Of a DNA stretch of 61,429 nt, positions 44,732-53,737 are shown piece after piece. The position numbers and the translations under genes are program-made. The notes under the pieces are model-generated. The model had not been told where the DNA came from and did no database searches. It worked only from the letters and a program-made list of their open reading frames with translations. How positions within the stretch are numbered: the stretch's first letter is position 1; each line of letters opens with the position of its first letter. The DNA comes from Rhodobacter sp. (lineage in GTDB: Bacteria > Pseudomonadota > Alphaproteobacteria > Rhodobacterales > Rhodobacteraceae). The stretch is from assembly GCA_020250175.1 (NCBI GenBank), contig JADCEN010000014.1, positions 1 through 61,429 on the forward strand. Direction: 5' to 3'.

Positions 44732-45216
44732 TCCAAGCACCACCTGCTGTTTCAAACGCCACCCGGCCCTTCGGCTGGGGGCCACCTCGCCCAGGCTGAA
44801 CAGCCCACACTGCCGACCTCGCTCAGCCTGTGTACCGCCTTCAGACGATTCGTCAAAAAACTCTGCCGCAAAGCTGCAAGTTCCATGATCACCATGTGCA
44901 TCATATGCAGGTTCTGCCTAACCTTTCACTTTGGCGTGTCTTCACGCCGATGGCTGCCGCCCCGCCGCCAGTAGAGCAGCAGACAACGTGCATCGCTGGC
45001 GGCGCAGCCCTGGCTGACCGGTGCGGTTGCCGCCAGAGAATGGGCCGTCATGCTGCCAGGATTGCCCGCCCGTGTTGATGACGATGATCCCGGCCGAATT
45101 CTTGCTGACGCCTCTGCCGGGACGATTCAGCAGGAAACGGCGTTCCGGTTCGCAAGTGGAAGACTGCGACGCTTCCATGCAGGACGGTGATCTGGCCGCG
45201 CAATCGAAACCCGTCT
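44732..45216. other. Intergenic region between autotransporter and helicase genes
   Basis: No gene is seen. The half-site CCTAACCTT at 44917-44925 is the only notable motif. Confidence 0.45.
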
Positions 45217-48200
45217 TCAGCCGCCGCCTGACTGCGAAAGACGGGTCGCCTGCTTGCGGCTTTCGAACACCAGTTCGGGCAGGACCACCTCCCACGCGTC
45301 GCGGCGGAGCAAATGGTGGTACTCCCCGTCCCCATCCTCGCGCCGCCAGGTCAGGATGGCCGCAACCTCACCTCGCAGGAAGGTGGTACCGTCGGGCGGG
45401 GCAAAGGCGCGGGACAGGCGGGCAAGGGTCTGGCCTTCAGCGGTGTCGATCCGCCAGCGGTCGACGTCGCGGATCAGATGGACGGGGTCGCCAGGGCACG
45501 CGGTGGCGATGGCCGTGAGCGACGGGTCGCCCGGCCGCAGGCGCCCGGCAAAGGACAGGTCCACCAGCTTTGTGTCGGGCGGCACATAGCGCAGGCGGGC
45601 GCGCGGCAGGGCGGCGGTGTCGGGGGTAACGCGGCGGGACAAGACGGCATCGCCCGGACAGACAAAGGCATGGGGGCCGTCGGTCAGCACGGTCAGGGTC
45701 GACCGCGCCCGCGTCATGGCGACATAGAACAGGCGGCGTGGGGCATCCGTATCTTCGCCGCGCGAGGGGCGGTCCCAGCCGCCGTTCAGGATGGCGACAT
45801 GGTCGAACTCCAGCCCCTTGGCGCGATGGGCGGTCATCAGCAGCAGCCCCCGCTGCTCGCCCCGCACATCCCGCGCCCATTCGCCGAACCATTGCACGAT
45901 GTCGGGCACCGGGGCGGCCTTTTCCACCAGTTCGCGCGCCAAAGTGCCAATGCCCTCGCCGATCAGATCGGTCCAGCGCGATTGCGGCTGGGCGTTCAGG
46001 ATGGCGACCAGATCGGGGATGGTCAGCAGCCGGTTCCGATCTGCCAGAAGGGCACGGATGAAGCGCTGCATCTCGCGCAGGCGCCACAGGCCGGGCAGCG
46101 TCTCGTTGGCCATGTCAATGGGAATGCCCAAGCCTTCGGCATAGGCGCGCACGGGTTCCAGCCGCCGCCAGTCGCGGGCGATCACGGCACAACGCCGCCA
46201 GGACCAATCGGGGTCCAGCCGTGACAGGCGCAGCAGTTCATCCAGCGCCGCCACCGCCTGCGCAGCATCGCCCCCTACATCCAGCAGGCTGACGCGGCCC
46301 TGTGCCACCGGGTCCAGCGCGGCCCATCCACCCCCCGGCGCAGCCTTGGCCCGCGCGCGGTTCACGGTGATGTCATGGCCCGCCTTCATGCGCCCTGCCG
46401 CAGGCGCAATCACGGCATTGGCCGCCGCTATGATATGGGCGGTGGAGCGGTAATTCTCGGTCAGCCAGACCGGTTTGGCGGCATAATCGGCCTCGAACCG
46501 GCGGATGAAGGCGATGCTGGCCCCGGCGAAGGCATAGATGTTCTGATCGTCATCGCCCACGGCAAAGAGGCTGATGCGCTGGTCATCTTCCAGCGACCGC
46601 CCCGCCACGGCGCCGATCAGGGCGTATTCCTCGGGGCCGATGTCCTGATATTCGTCGACCAAGAGCCAGCGATAGCCCTGGATCAGCGTCTCGCGCAGCG
46701 CCTCGGCTTCGGCCTTGCTCAGACCATCGCCGCGCAACAGGGCCACCGCCTGCATGACAATCCCGTCAAAATCGCGCGGGCCTTGCGGGTCACCTGCAAA
46801 GCTCGCCCCCATCAGCCGCATCGCCAGCGCGTGGCAGGTGGAGACAGTCACCCCCGCCGCATCGTCGCCGATCAGGCGGCGCAGGCGTTCGCGGATCTCG
46901 GCGGCGGCATGGCGGTTGTAGGTCAGCACCAGAATGCCGCGCGGGTCTTCGCGTTTCACGCGGATAAGGTAAGCGATCCGGTGCACCAGCACCCGCGTCT
47001 TGCCCGACCCAGGCCCCGCCAGCACCAGCACATTGGTCTGTTCGCGGTCATCGCGCACAATCTCGGCCTGCACCGGGTTGTCGAGTGCCTCGACAATCGC
47101 CCGCCATGACGTGCCGGTGGTTTGCCGCCGGATTTCCGTGCCGCGCCCCGGCAGCCAGCGGCGCAGGAAGGCGTCACGGTCCAGCACGAAGTAATCCTCG
47201 GCCAGGCGCCGGGCCTGATCCATCGCCGTGAGCCCCTTTTCGGCATAGGCGGCCATCACATGGGTCTGGATCGTCGTCTCGGTATAGTGTTCCTCCAGCG
47301 GCGCGAAGTGCTGCACCGTGAAGGGCCCGCCCTTTGGGTTCAGGTGCACCGTGATCGCGGGGCGGAACACGGTCAGTCCCCGGCCAAGGGTGACGACCTG
47401 ATGTTCATGCAACCACAGAAGCGCGCGGTCCATCAGGCGGGTCATGTCGCGCACCCCGGCCCGCAGCAGCGCGTCGCCATTCAGCGCATCCAGCATCGCG
47501 CCAAGGGTGGTTTCCACCTGAATATCCTTGCCGCGCATGCCCTTGGCGACCTTTCCCGTCAGATGGGTCAGCAACGCCTGCGCCCCCTGACGGCGCAGAT
47601 CGGCGGTGCGGGCAACCACGGGCCAGGTCCGTTCCAGCCGCAGGAAGACCGTGTTGCGGCTGACCTTGCGCAGGGTCAGGTTCCCCCTGCCGCCGTCCTG
47701 ATCGCGCCCGTCCTGCGCCATACCGCGCAGGGCCGTTTCCACCAGATCGGGGCGCACCTGCGTATGGCCCCTGTCGCGCAAGGCCTGACAGGTTTCGGTC
47801 AGGTTCAGGGGGTGCGCCTCGGAACCTTCGGCATCCGGCACCGCCTCTTGCATCATAGTGATCAGATCGGCTTCCATCCGGGCCGCGTGATCCAAGCGTC
47901 GGGCCGAGGCATCCTCGACCCCCAGATGAACATAAACGGTGATGCCCGTGTCGTTGCTGGCAATGCCCAGCACCTCAAGATCGGCAAAGGCGCGGTGCAA
48001 CGCGCGCCCAGACACGCCGCAGGCACCCGTCAGGTCATCCGTCGACACCCCGGCATCGGCGGGCGCATTGATGACATGGCGCACAAGGTCCATCAGTTTC
48101 TTGCGCCGAACCCCGGTGATCCGCGCCCGTTCCAGAATGGCCGCCGCATCATCCACCGACCGGATGCGCAGCGACGACGGAAAGACCTGCACCCGGTTTT

Positions 48201-50337
48201 CCTCACGGGCCAGCAGCGTGGCTTCCTCCAGCCAGGCCACGGCGGTTTTCACGCGGGTGTCGTCGGTGGTCTTGTCGCGCTCGAACTCCTGATCCTTTTC
48301 CTCGCGCACGATCTCGCCCGGCGTGGCGACCACCTCGCCGGACTTGTGCTTTTCCATGCGCCGCAGCGCCTTCAGGATCGCGCCGATCTCATGCCGTGCC
48401 AGACGGGACCGCGCCGAAAGCGAGAATTGCCGCTCCACATCCTCGGGGCTGAACAGCAGCACGCAATTGGCGGGCGCGCGATCCCGGCCGGCGCGGCCCG
48501 CCTCTTGCAGGTAATTCTCCAGCGACCCCGGAATGTCGCCATGCACGACCAGCCGGATATCGGGCTTGTCGATCCCCATGCCAAAGGCATTGGTCGCAGC
48601 GATCACCCGCAACTGGCCGGTGCGGAACGCCTCTTGCACCTCGCGCTTTTCCTCGGGGCTGCGCTTGGCGTGGAAGTAGTCCGCCGCCAGCCCCTGCCCC
48701 TTCAGGAACGCCGCCACCTTTTCCGTCGCGCCGCGCGTGGCGCAATAGACCACAGCCCCCGAGGCACCTTCGGGCGGCAGGTTCGCCTCTATTGCTGTCA
48801 GGATGTCGGAATGCTTCGTCGCCTTTTGCGTCGGCAGCACGGCAAAGGACAGGTTGGTGCGCATTGCCCCGCCGTCCAGCAGCATCAGATCGACCCCCAG
48901 GCGGGTCTGGAAATGGTCGCGGATGTCGCCCACCACCTCGGGCTTGGCGGTGGCGGTCAGGCACATCACGGGCGCTGGGCTGTCACCGGAGAATTCCTTG
49001 ATGAAGCGGCTGACATAGCGGTAGTCGGGCCGGAAATCGTGGCCCCATTTGCTGATGCAATGCGCCTCGTCCAGCACCCAAAGCCCGACCTCGCGCTGTT
49101 GCAGGACCGTGCGGATCGACGGCGAGCGCAATTGTTCGGGCGAGATCAGCAGCATCGCCGCATCGCCCATCCGCACATGCGCCAGCGCGTCATGCCGTTC
49201 GGGCAAGGACAGCATGCCGTTCACCGTGACCGCACTGGATATTCCCGCCCGCGCCAGCCCCTGCACCTGATCGGCCATCAGCGCCACCAAAGGCGAAATC
49301 ACCACCGTCAGCGCCCCGGTCTTGTCGAACCGCGACAGCGCCGGGATCTGGTAGCAAACCGATTTGCCCGTGCCGGTGGGGAGGATGCCAAGCACCGATT
49401 TGCCCGCCATCGCCTCGGCCACAATCCGCTCTTGCAAGGGGCGGCCCATGTCATCGACGGGCTGCGGGCGAAAGGATGGAAAGCCGAACCAGCGTTCCAG
49501 CGCGGCGTTGGGGTTGTTCTTCTCGGCGCACCAGCCGCAGGCCGGATCGCCGCAGTTGGTGTCGCGAAGATGCCGCACGATCCGCCCCGCCTGCGGAAAC
49601 TGCATCCGCACCCAGGGCGGCATCACCGAAGCCCCGCCTGCGACCGAAATCCACGACAGCGCATAGGCCATCGGCCAGCCGTTGCGCGGGTCAGACAGGC
49701 GGCCCAGCGTCTGCTCCAGCCGGTGATTGCAGGCGCGGCCCTGCAGCAGGCGGCGGATAGCGGCATGGGCTGTGGCCTTATCGGGTGCAGGACCGCGCAA
49801 GGTTTGGAACAGCGCATCGAACCCCGCCGAAGCTTCGCCCCGCGTCGTCAGATGGTGACAGGCAAGCAATGCATCCGGTGCCTCCTGCACCAGCCGGGTG
49901 AAGGCCGCGATCTGGTCCGTCAGCACCTGCAGCGCCAGCCGCGCATCCTGTTCGGGATCATTGACATGCCCAACCTGCAGCCGCCCGTCCTGATAGTGCT
50001 TGACCAGGTGGTGATACGGGTTGCGCGGAAAGGCGAGCGGGTTCAGCCACAGCGTGTCGATTGGAGCACTGCCCAAGGCCGCCAGCCGCGCCCGGTTGGC
50101 CACCAGATGTGGCAGATCGTGCCGCAGGATATTGTGGCCCACCACATGCGCCGCCCCGTCGCAGAACGCCTCCAGCCGGTCCAGCCCGCCTTCGAGCGAC
50201 ATAAGGGGACCCGTGCGATGCACCATCGCCTCGTCGCCCCGCACTGCCGCAAAGGCGAACAGACGTGCCGTCTTGGGATCAACCTCCAGATCAACCGGGA
50301 CGCAGGCCGACAAGAAGGTGGGGGTGCCGGGGGTCAA
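45217..50337 (-). CDS. Fused DnaQ-like exonuclease/RecQ helicase/UvrD-type helicase
   Basis: 1706 aa. Residues 1-190 resemble a DEDD 3'-5' exonuclease (VDLEVDPKTARL, HVVGHNILRHDLPHL, DPEQDARLALQVL). A Cys motif (CGDPACGWC, about 262-270) precedes a RecQ helicase at 300-650: Walker A LPTGTGKSVCYQ (319-330), WVLDEAHCISKWGHDFRPDY (421 on), and motif VI QEAGRAGRDR. A middle region (650-1060) looks winged-helix and linker. A UvrD/Rep SF1 helicase follows: VLAGPGSGKTRV (about 1105), LLVDEYQDIG (1225), GDDDQNIYAFAG (1261), WLTENYRST and MTAHRAKGLEFDHVAI. A DNA repair or recombination role, or anti-phage defence, is possible. Confidence 0.9.
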   Translation of the reverse strand: MTPGTPTFLSACVPVDLEVDPKTARLFAFAAVRGDEAMVHRTGPLMSLEGGLDRLEAFCDGAAHVVGHNILRHDLPHLVANRARLAALGSAPIDTLWLNPLAFPRNPYHHLVKHYQDGRLQVGHVNDPEQDARLALQVLTDQIAAFTRLVQEAPDALLACHHLTTRGEASAGFDALFQTLRGPAPDKATAHAAIRRLLQGRACNHRLEQTLGRLSDPRNGWPMAYALSWISVAGGASVMPPWVRMQFPQAGRIVRHLRDTNCGDPACGWCAEKNNPNAALERWFGFPSFRPQPVDDMGRPLQERIVAEAMAGKSVLGILPTGTGKSVCYQIPALSRFDKTGALTVVISPLVALMADQVQGLARAGISSAVTVNGMLSLPERHDALAHVRMGDAAMLLISPEQLRSPSIRTVLQQREVGLWVLDEAHCISKWGHDFRPDYRYVSRFIKEFSGDSPAPVMCLTATAKPEVVGDIRDHFQTRLGVDLMLLDGGAMRTNLSFAVLPTQKATKHSDILTAIEANLPPEGASGAVVYCATRGATEKVAAFLKGQGLAADYFHAKRSPEEKREVQEAFRTGQLRVIAATNAFGMGIDKPDIRLVVHGDIPGSLENYLQEAGRAGRDRAPANCVLLFSPEDVERQFSLSARSRLARHEIGAILKALRRMEKHKSGEVVATPGEIVREEKDQEFERDKTTDDTRVKTAVAWLEEATLLAREENRVQVFPSSLRIRSVDDAAAILERARITGVRRKKLMDLVRHVINAPADAGVSTDDLTGACGVSGRALHRAFADLEVLGIASNDTGITVYVHLGVEDASARRLDHAARMEADLITMMQEAVPDAEGSEAHPLNLTETCQALRDRGHTQVRPDLVETALRGMAQDGRDQDGGRGNLTLRKVSRNTVFLRLERTWPVVARTADLRRQGAQALLTHLTGKVAKGMRGKDIQVETTLGAMLDALNGDALLRAGVRDMTRLMDRALLWLHEHQVVTLGRGLTVFRPAITVHLNPKGGPFTVQHFAPLEEHYTETTIQTHVMAAYAEKGLTAMDQARRLAEDYFVLDRDAFLRRWLPGRGTEIRRQTTGTSWRAIVEALDNPVQAEIVRDDREQTNVLVLAGPGSGKTRVLVHRIAYLIRVKREDPRGILVLTYNRHAAAEIRERLRRLIGDDAAGVTVSTCHALAMRLMGASFAGDPQGPRDFDGIVMQAVALLRGDGLSKAEAEALRETLIQGYRWLLVDEYQDIGPEEYALIGAVAGRSLEDDQRISLFAVGDDDQNIYAFAGASIAFIRRFEADYAAKPVWLTENYRSTAHIIAAANAVIAPAAGRMKAGHDITVNRARAKAAPGGGWAALDPVAQGRVSLLDVGGDAAQAVAALDELLRLSRLDPDWSWRRCAVIARDWRRLEPVRAYAEGLGIPIDMANETLPGLWRLREMQRFIRALLADRNRLLTIPDLVAILNAQPQSRWTDLIGEGIGTLARELVEKAAPVPDIVQWFGEWARDVRGEQRGLLLMTAHRAKGLEFDHVAILNGGWDRPSRGEDTDAPRRLFYVAMTRARSTLTVLTDGPHAFVCPGDAVLSRRVTPDTAALPRARLRYVPPDTKLVDLSFAGRLRPGDPSLTAIATACPGDPVHLIRDVDRWRIDTAEGQTLARLSRAFAPPDGTTFLRGEVAAILTWRREDGDGEYHHLLRRDAWEVVLPELVFESRKQATRLSQSGGG

Positions 50338-50590
50338 GCGTCAAAACCGGGCTTTGGTGGCTGAATTCCGAAACCCAAGCACAACGACCGGACGACCGGC
50401 AGCAAAGCCGCGCGCGCCTTCCGGGTTCTGGACGACCTGTTGCGAACGAAACACGCAACTGCGAAACGGGTTGAGGTTGGTGGTCAGGTCGACAATCCCT
50501 TTCCTGACCGGAACCGGACGGAGCTTTTCTCTTGGCCCCTTCAGGCCGGACAGCCTGCTTAAGGGCCGATCCTTCGTGTCACTTACGAAG

Positions 50591-51127
50591 ATGAAACGAT
50601 TCCGCTTACCTTGCAAGACAGTGCTGCTGTCCAGACTTGCCGATATCCCGGACTATGCCTGTCACGCCGCGCAGATTGCAAAGGTGATCAGCGCGATGAT
50701 CACGGACCTGCGGCTACCTGCGCTGCCCGACCGCAGCCAGGACCTGGGAATTGCCTTCCCGGTGACGAACATCGCCTGCGGTGCGGTGCCGGGGGCGCTG
50801 CTGTTGATCGACAGGCCCCGACCGGCGGCGCACGGCATGGCGTGCGGGCCGTTCGACCTGGCGCAAGGCTGCGACGCATCGGGCCTTTTCGGGCAGGCGT
50901 CGCTGCCCCGGCGGCCGGTCAGGGGGATCGCGGCGGCGCGCCGGGTCTGCCGCGAAACCGGTCGGCCGGTGCGCTGCGGCGGGCTGGCGGCTTGGGATCA
51001 ACACATCCGCGTAGCGGCCCCGTGCGGGGCGATAGCGGGGGCCGCAGGCCTGCGCGACGGGTGGTGCCCGGCCCTGCCTGCCGCAACCCCGCGCGACGGG
51101 ATCTGGCCGCGCCCCCTTCCCTTCTGA
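50591..51127 (+). CDS. Hypothetical protein, weakly supported
   Basis: 178 aa, not recognised. The first 80 residues look like a folded protein (LSRLADIPDYACHAAQIAKV, DLGIAFPVTNIACGAVPGAL) while the C-terminal part becomes Arg/Ala/Cys-rich and low in information. No good binding site precedes the ATG. Confidence 0.3.
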   Translation: MKRFRLPCKTVLLSRLADIPDYACHAAQIAKVISAMITDLRLPALPDRSQDLGIAFPVTNIACGAVPGALLLIDRPRPAAHGMACGPFDLAQGCDASGLFGQASLPRRPVRGIAAARRVCRETGRPVRCGGLAAWDQHIRVAAPCGAIAGAAGLRDGWCPALPAATPRDGIWPRPLPF

Positions 51128-51339
51128 CACCCGATCCGGACAGCCCGCCACCGCAGGTGCCAACCTTTGCAAAGGGGCGTCTCTGCGGCTGCCCGGCTGT
51201 TGATGCAACTACAGAACCCGCCCGTGAAGCGCGCATCCGGTTCGTGCAAACCCGCGCGCCGCTGGTGCAGACACCCCTTTTCCTGCACCCCGCAGCACCG
51301 ATTATCCGACCACGCCGAAGCCAAAGAAGGAGGTTTCCG

Positions 51340-51393
51340 ATGGCCATTCCCGTTCCGCCCGCCACAGCGCACAGCGGGCCGTCCCGTGCCTGA
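51340..51393 (+). other. Possible 17-codon leader frame with strong Shine-Dalgarno
   Basis: AAGGAGGTTTCCG directly precedes an ATG; the frame MAIPVPPATAHSGPSRA ends 60 bp before the hydrolase gene. It could be a leader peptide or the scar of a lost gene. Confidence 0.35.
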
Positions 51394-51453
51394 TCCGCGC
51401 GACTGGCCCGCCCGCACCGATGTCACCCTTGCCATGCCAAAAGGATACAACGC

Positions 51454-53283
51454 ATGTTCCGACTGCCCCGTCCCCTGCCCCGCCCGCGCCGGACGCTGTC
51501 TGACCCCGCCGCCGCGATTGCCGGCGCCATTCTCGCCCTGGCCGTCGCGGCCCCGCTTGCCGCAGAAACGGCAGACCTTGGCGATCCCGACCTGATCGAG
51601 CAGGTGCAGCTGCGCGATGGTGCCCGGCTTCACACCCAGGTCCACCTGCCGCCGGGCGACGGGCCTTTCCCGGCAATCCTGGTGCGCACACCCTATGGGG
51701 TGCCAACCCAGATCTCCGGCCCTGTGGCGCTGGACGAGGAGGCCGAGGAAGACCCTGCGGCTCTTTTGGCCACCTGGGCACCGGTCTTTGACCGCGGCTA
51801 TGCGGTGGTGTTCCAGAACACCCGCGGGCGCGGCCTGTCCGGCGGCATCGACCGGCTGTTCACCACCGAACGCGAAGACGGTGCCGACACCGCCGCCTGG
51901 CTGACCGCGCAGCCATGGAGCGATGGCACCTTCGTTCTGACCGGCGATTCGGCCGACGGTTTCGCAGGACTGCTGACTGCGGCTGCCCGGCCCGAGGGGC
52001 TGCGCGGCGGGTTCTTTCAGGCCAGCTGCGGCAACCTTCTGCGCGAAGGCGTGGTGCGCCGCACCGGCGGCCTGCAGATGGAAACGCTGGCACCCTGGAT
52101 CTATGTACAGGCCGGCGACAGCGGGCCGGAGAATCTGGAATTTTTGGCCCGGCAGGGCGTCGATCCCGACGCGGTCGAGGCCGAGGCCGGCGCGCTGTTC
52201 GGTGCGCTGATGGGCGACGATCCGGCGGCGGCAGCCACTGCCTTTGCCGCAGAACCCGCGGCCGGGACGGGCCTTTTGCCCCAGCTGCAACCGCTTTGGA
52301 CCGACTTCGTGACCGAGTCCGGACAGGCCCGGCTTGCCCCCTACTTCGATACCGCCGACACGCTGGAGGTGCCCATCCTGCATGTGGGCCTGTGGCAGGA
52401 CATTTTCCTCGACTGCACCGTCGATGTCTTTGCACGGGCCGAGGCGCGGGCGGGCAACCAGCACCTTGTGGTGCTTGACGGCACGCACTATGACATCGAC
52501 GATCCCGCCACATGGCCCGACGGGTTCGCGCAGGCGCTGGGCGACTGGCTGGATGCGCTGGACGGGACGCAGCCAATGCCGCCCAAGGTGCGTTATGTCA
52601 TCGAGGGCGCGGACTCCCAGGCGGTCATGACCGCAGCCGCGTGGCCGCCCGCCACGGCCAGGGAAAGCGTGCTTTACCTGCAGCCCGGCGGTGGGCTGGC
52701 AGAGGCACCGCAGGCCGGGGCGCTGGGCCGGATCGTGGCCGACCCCGCCGACCCGGCGCCGACGCTGGGCGGGCGCAACCTGTTTATCGAGGCGGGTGCC
52801 GCCGATCAGGCCCCGATCCTGGGCCGGGACGACATTCTGCTGTTCCAGGGGGCGCCCCTGGCCGAGGATATGGTGATCACGGGTCAGGTCACGCTTGACC
52901 TGGTGATCCGGGCCGAGGCGCAGGACGCAGATGTGGTGGGCAAGCTGGTTGCCGTCTCGCCCGATGGCGAGGCGCGGCTGATCGTCGAGACGCTGCTGCG
53001 CGCGCGCTACCGCGACGGGCGCGACGCGCCGAAGGCTGTGGTGCCCGGCGCCGAAGTGCCGCTGACACTGGCCCTGGGCCATACTGCGCACCGGCTGGCT
53101 GCGGGCGAACGGCTGGCGGTGATCCTGCAGGGTGCGAACGCGCCGCGCTGGGACAGCACTGCAGGGCTTGACAGCGATCCTGCCCTGTCGGTGCCCGGCG
53201 GCCCGGTGGCCTTCGAGGTGCTGGCCCCGGCTGAGGGCGCGGCCCTGCGCCTTTCGGTGCTGGATGCCGAAGGTCGCGGCTGA
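51454..53283 (+). CDS. CocE/NonD-family (peptidase S15-like) hydrolase
   Basis: 609 aa. An Arg-rich start and hydrophobic Ala-rich segment (residues about 20-45) look like a signal peptide. The N-terminal alpha/beta hydrolase domain has VQLRDGARLHTQVHLPPG, FPAILVRTPYGVP, YAVVFQNTRGRGLSGG, and the nucleophile region FVLTGDSADGFAGLL. The usual GxSYxG has become GDSADG, with Ala replacing Tyr. The Asp and His candidates are in LHVGLWQDIFLD and LDGTHYDIDD. A C-terminal jelly-roll domain follows (VITGQVTLDLVIRAEAQDAD). AAAGG lies upstream of the ATG. Confidence 0.87.
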   Translation: MFRLPRPLPRPRRTLSDPAAAIAGAILALAVAAPLAAETADLGDPDLIEQVQLRDGARLHTQVHLPPGDGPFPAILVRTPYGVPTQISGPVALDEEAEEDPAALLATWAPVFDRGYAVVFQNTRGRGLSGGIDRLFTTEREDGADTAAWLTAQPWSDGTFVLTGDSADGFAGLLTAAARPEGLRGGFFQASCGNLLREGVVRRTGGLQMETLAPWIYVQAGDSGPENLEFLARQGVDPDAVEAEAGALFGALMGDDPAAAATAFAAEPAAGTGLLPQLQPLWTDFVTESGQARLAPYFDTADTLEVPILHVGLWQDIFLDCTVDVFARAEARAGNQHLVVLDGTHYDIDDPATWPDGFAQALGDWLDALDGTQPMPPKVRYVIEGADSQAVMTAAAWPPATARESVLYLQPGGGLAEAPQAGALGRIVADPADPAPTLGGRNLFIEAGAADQAPILGRDDILLFQGAPLAEDMVITGQVTLDLVIRAEAQDADVVGKLVAVSPDGEARLIVETLLRARYRDGRDAPKAVVPGAEVPLTLALGHTAHRLAAGERLAVILQGANAPRWDSTAGLDSDPALSVPGGPVAFEVLAPAEGAALRLSVLDAEGRG

Positions 53284-53737
53284 CACCGGCCATACCAACC
53301 GGGGCGAAGCGGGCGCGCACCAGCGCCGCCGCTTCGCCCCGGCCCTTTTTCACCTCACATTCCCTGGCACGCGCTGGCCATCCGGCAGGTCCGGGTGCGC
53401 AAGGCAACCAACCCCGACCCTTTGCGCGGCCTTTGCTCTTCGGCCGGTTTTCTGACGCCGGATGTTTCGTCTTGGGATGTTGCCCGCACCTGGCAAGGCA
53501 CCCGTCGCAAGCGGCAAGCTGCGGATTCTGTCTTGAAAAGGGCCATGATCCCGGCACGGACAGGCAACAGGCTTGACCAGGACACTTGAACTCAGGGCCA
53601 ATTGACAGCACACATGGTCTGCCTGCGCTGCGCCGGGCATCGCCTGCGTCCGCCAGAGTGATGCAACTTGCGCTTCCCGCCAGAAGTGACGAAAACTTGG
53701 TCCGTTCACATAGGATTTGGCAGAGTTGAAGAGCAAT
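53284..53737. other. Intergenic region upstream of manC
   Basis: No gene recognised. A TTG in frame at 53717 is an alternative start for manC (AGGAT upstream). Confidence 0.45.

Larger units (their letters stand above)
50338..51453 (+). other. Gene-poor region with weak frames, upstream of the hydrolase gene
   Basis: One plus-strand frame from ATG 50591 to 51127 (178 codons, starting MKRFRLPCKTVLLSRLADIP) looks partly protein-like, with CHAAQIAKVISAMITDLRLP, but I cannot assign it. A strong ribosome binding site (AAGGAGG at about 51327) precedes a 17-codon frame (51340-51393, MAIPVPPATAHSGPSRA). These may be eroded genes or leaders. Confidence 0.5.

Noticed and set aside
47122-50364. Plus-strand open frame of over 1000 codons opposite the helicase fusion
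   Set aside because: Helicase motifs on the minus strand are unambiguous; the opposite frame is a GC-driven shadow.
50998-53298. Long minus-strand open frame of over 700 codons opposite the hydrolase gene
   Set aside because: It is an antisense shadow of a gene with clear signal peptide and hydrolase motifs; its protein text is Arg/Gly/His-rich with no family pattern.
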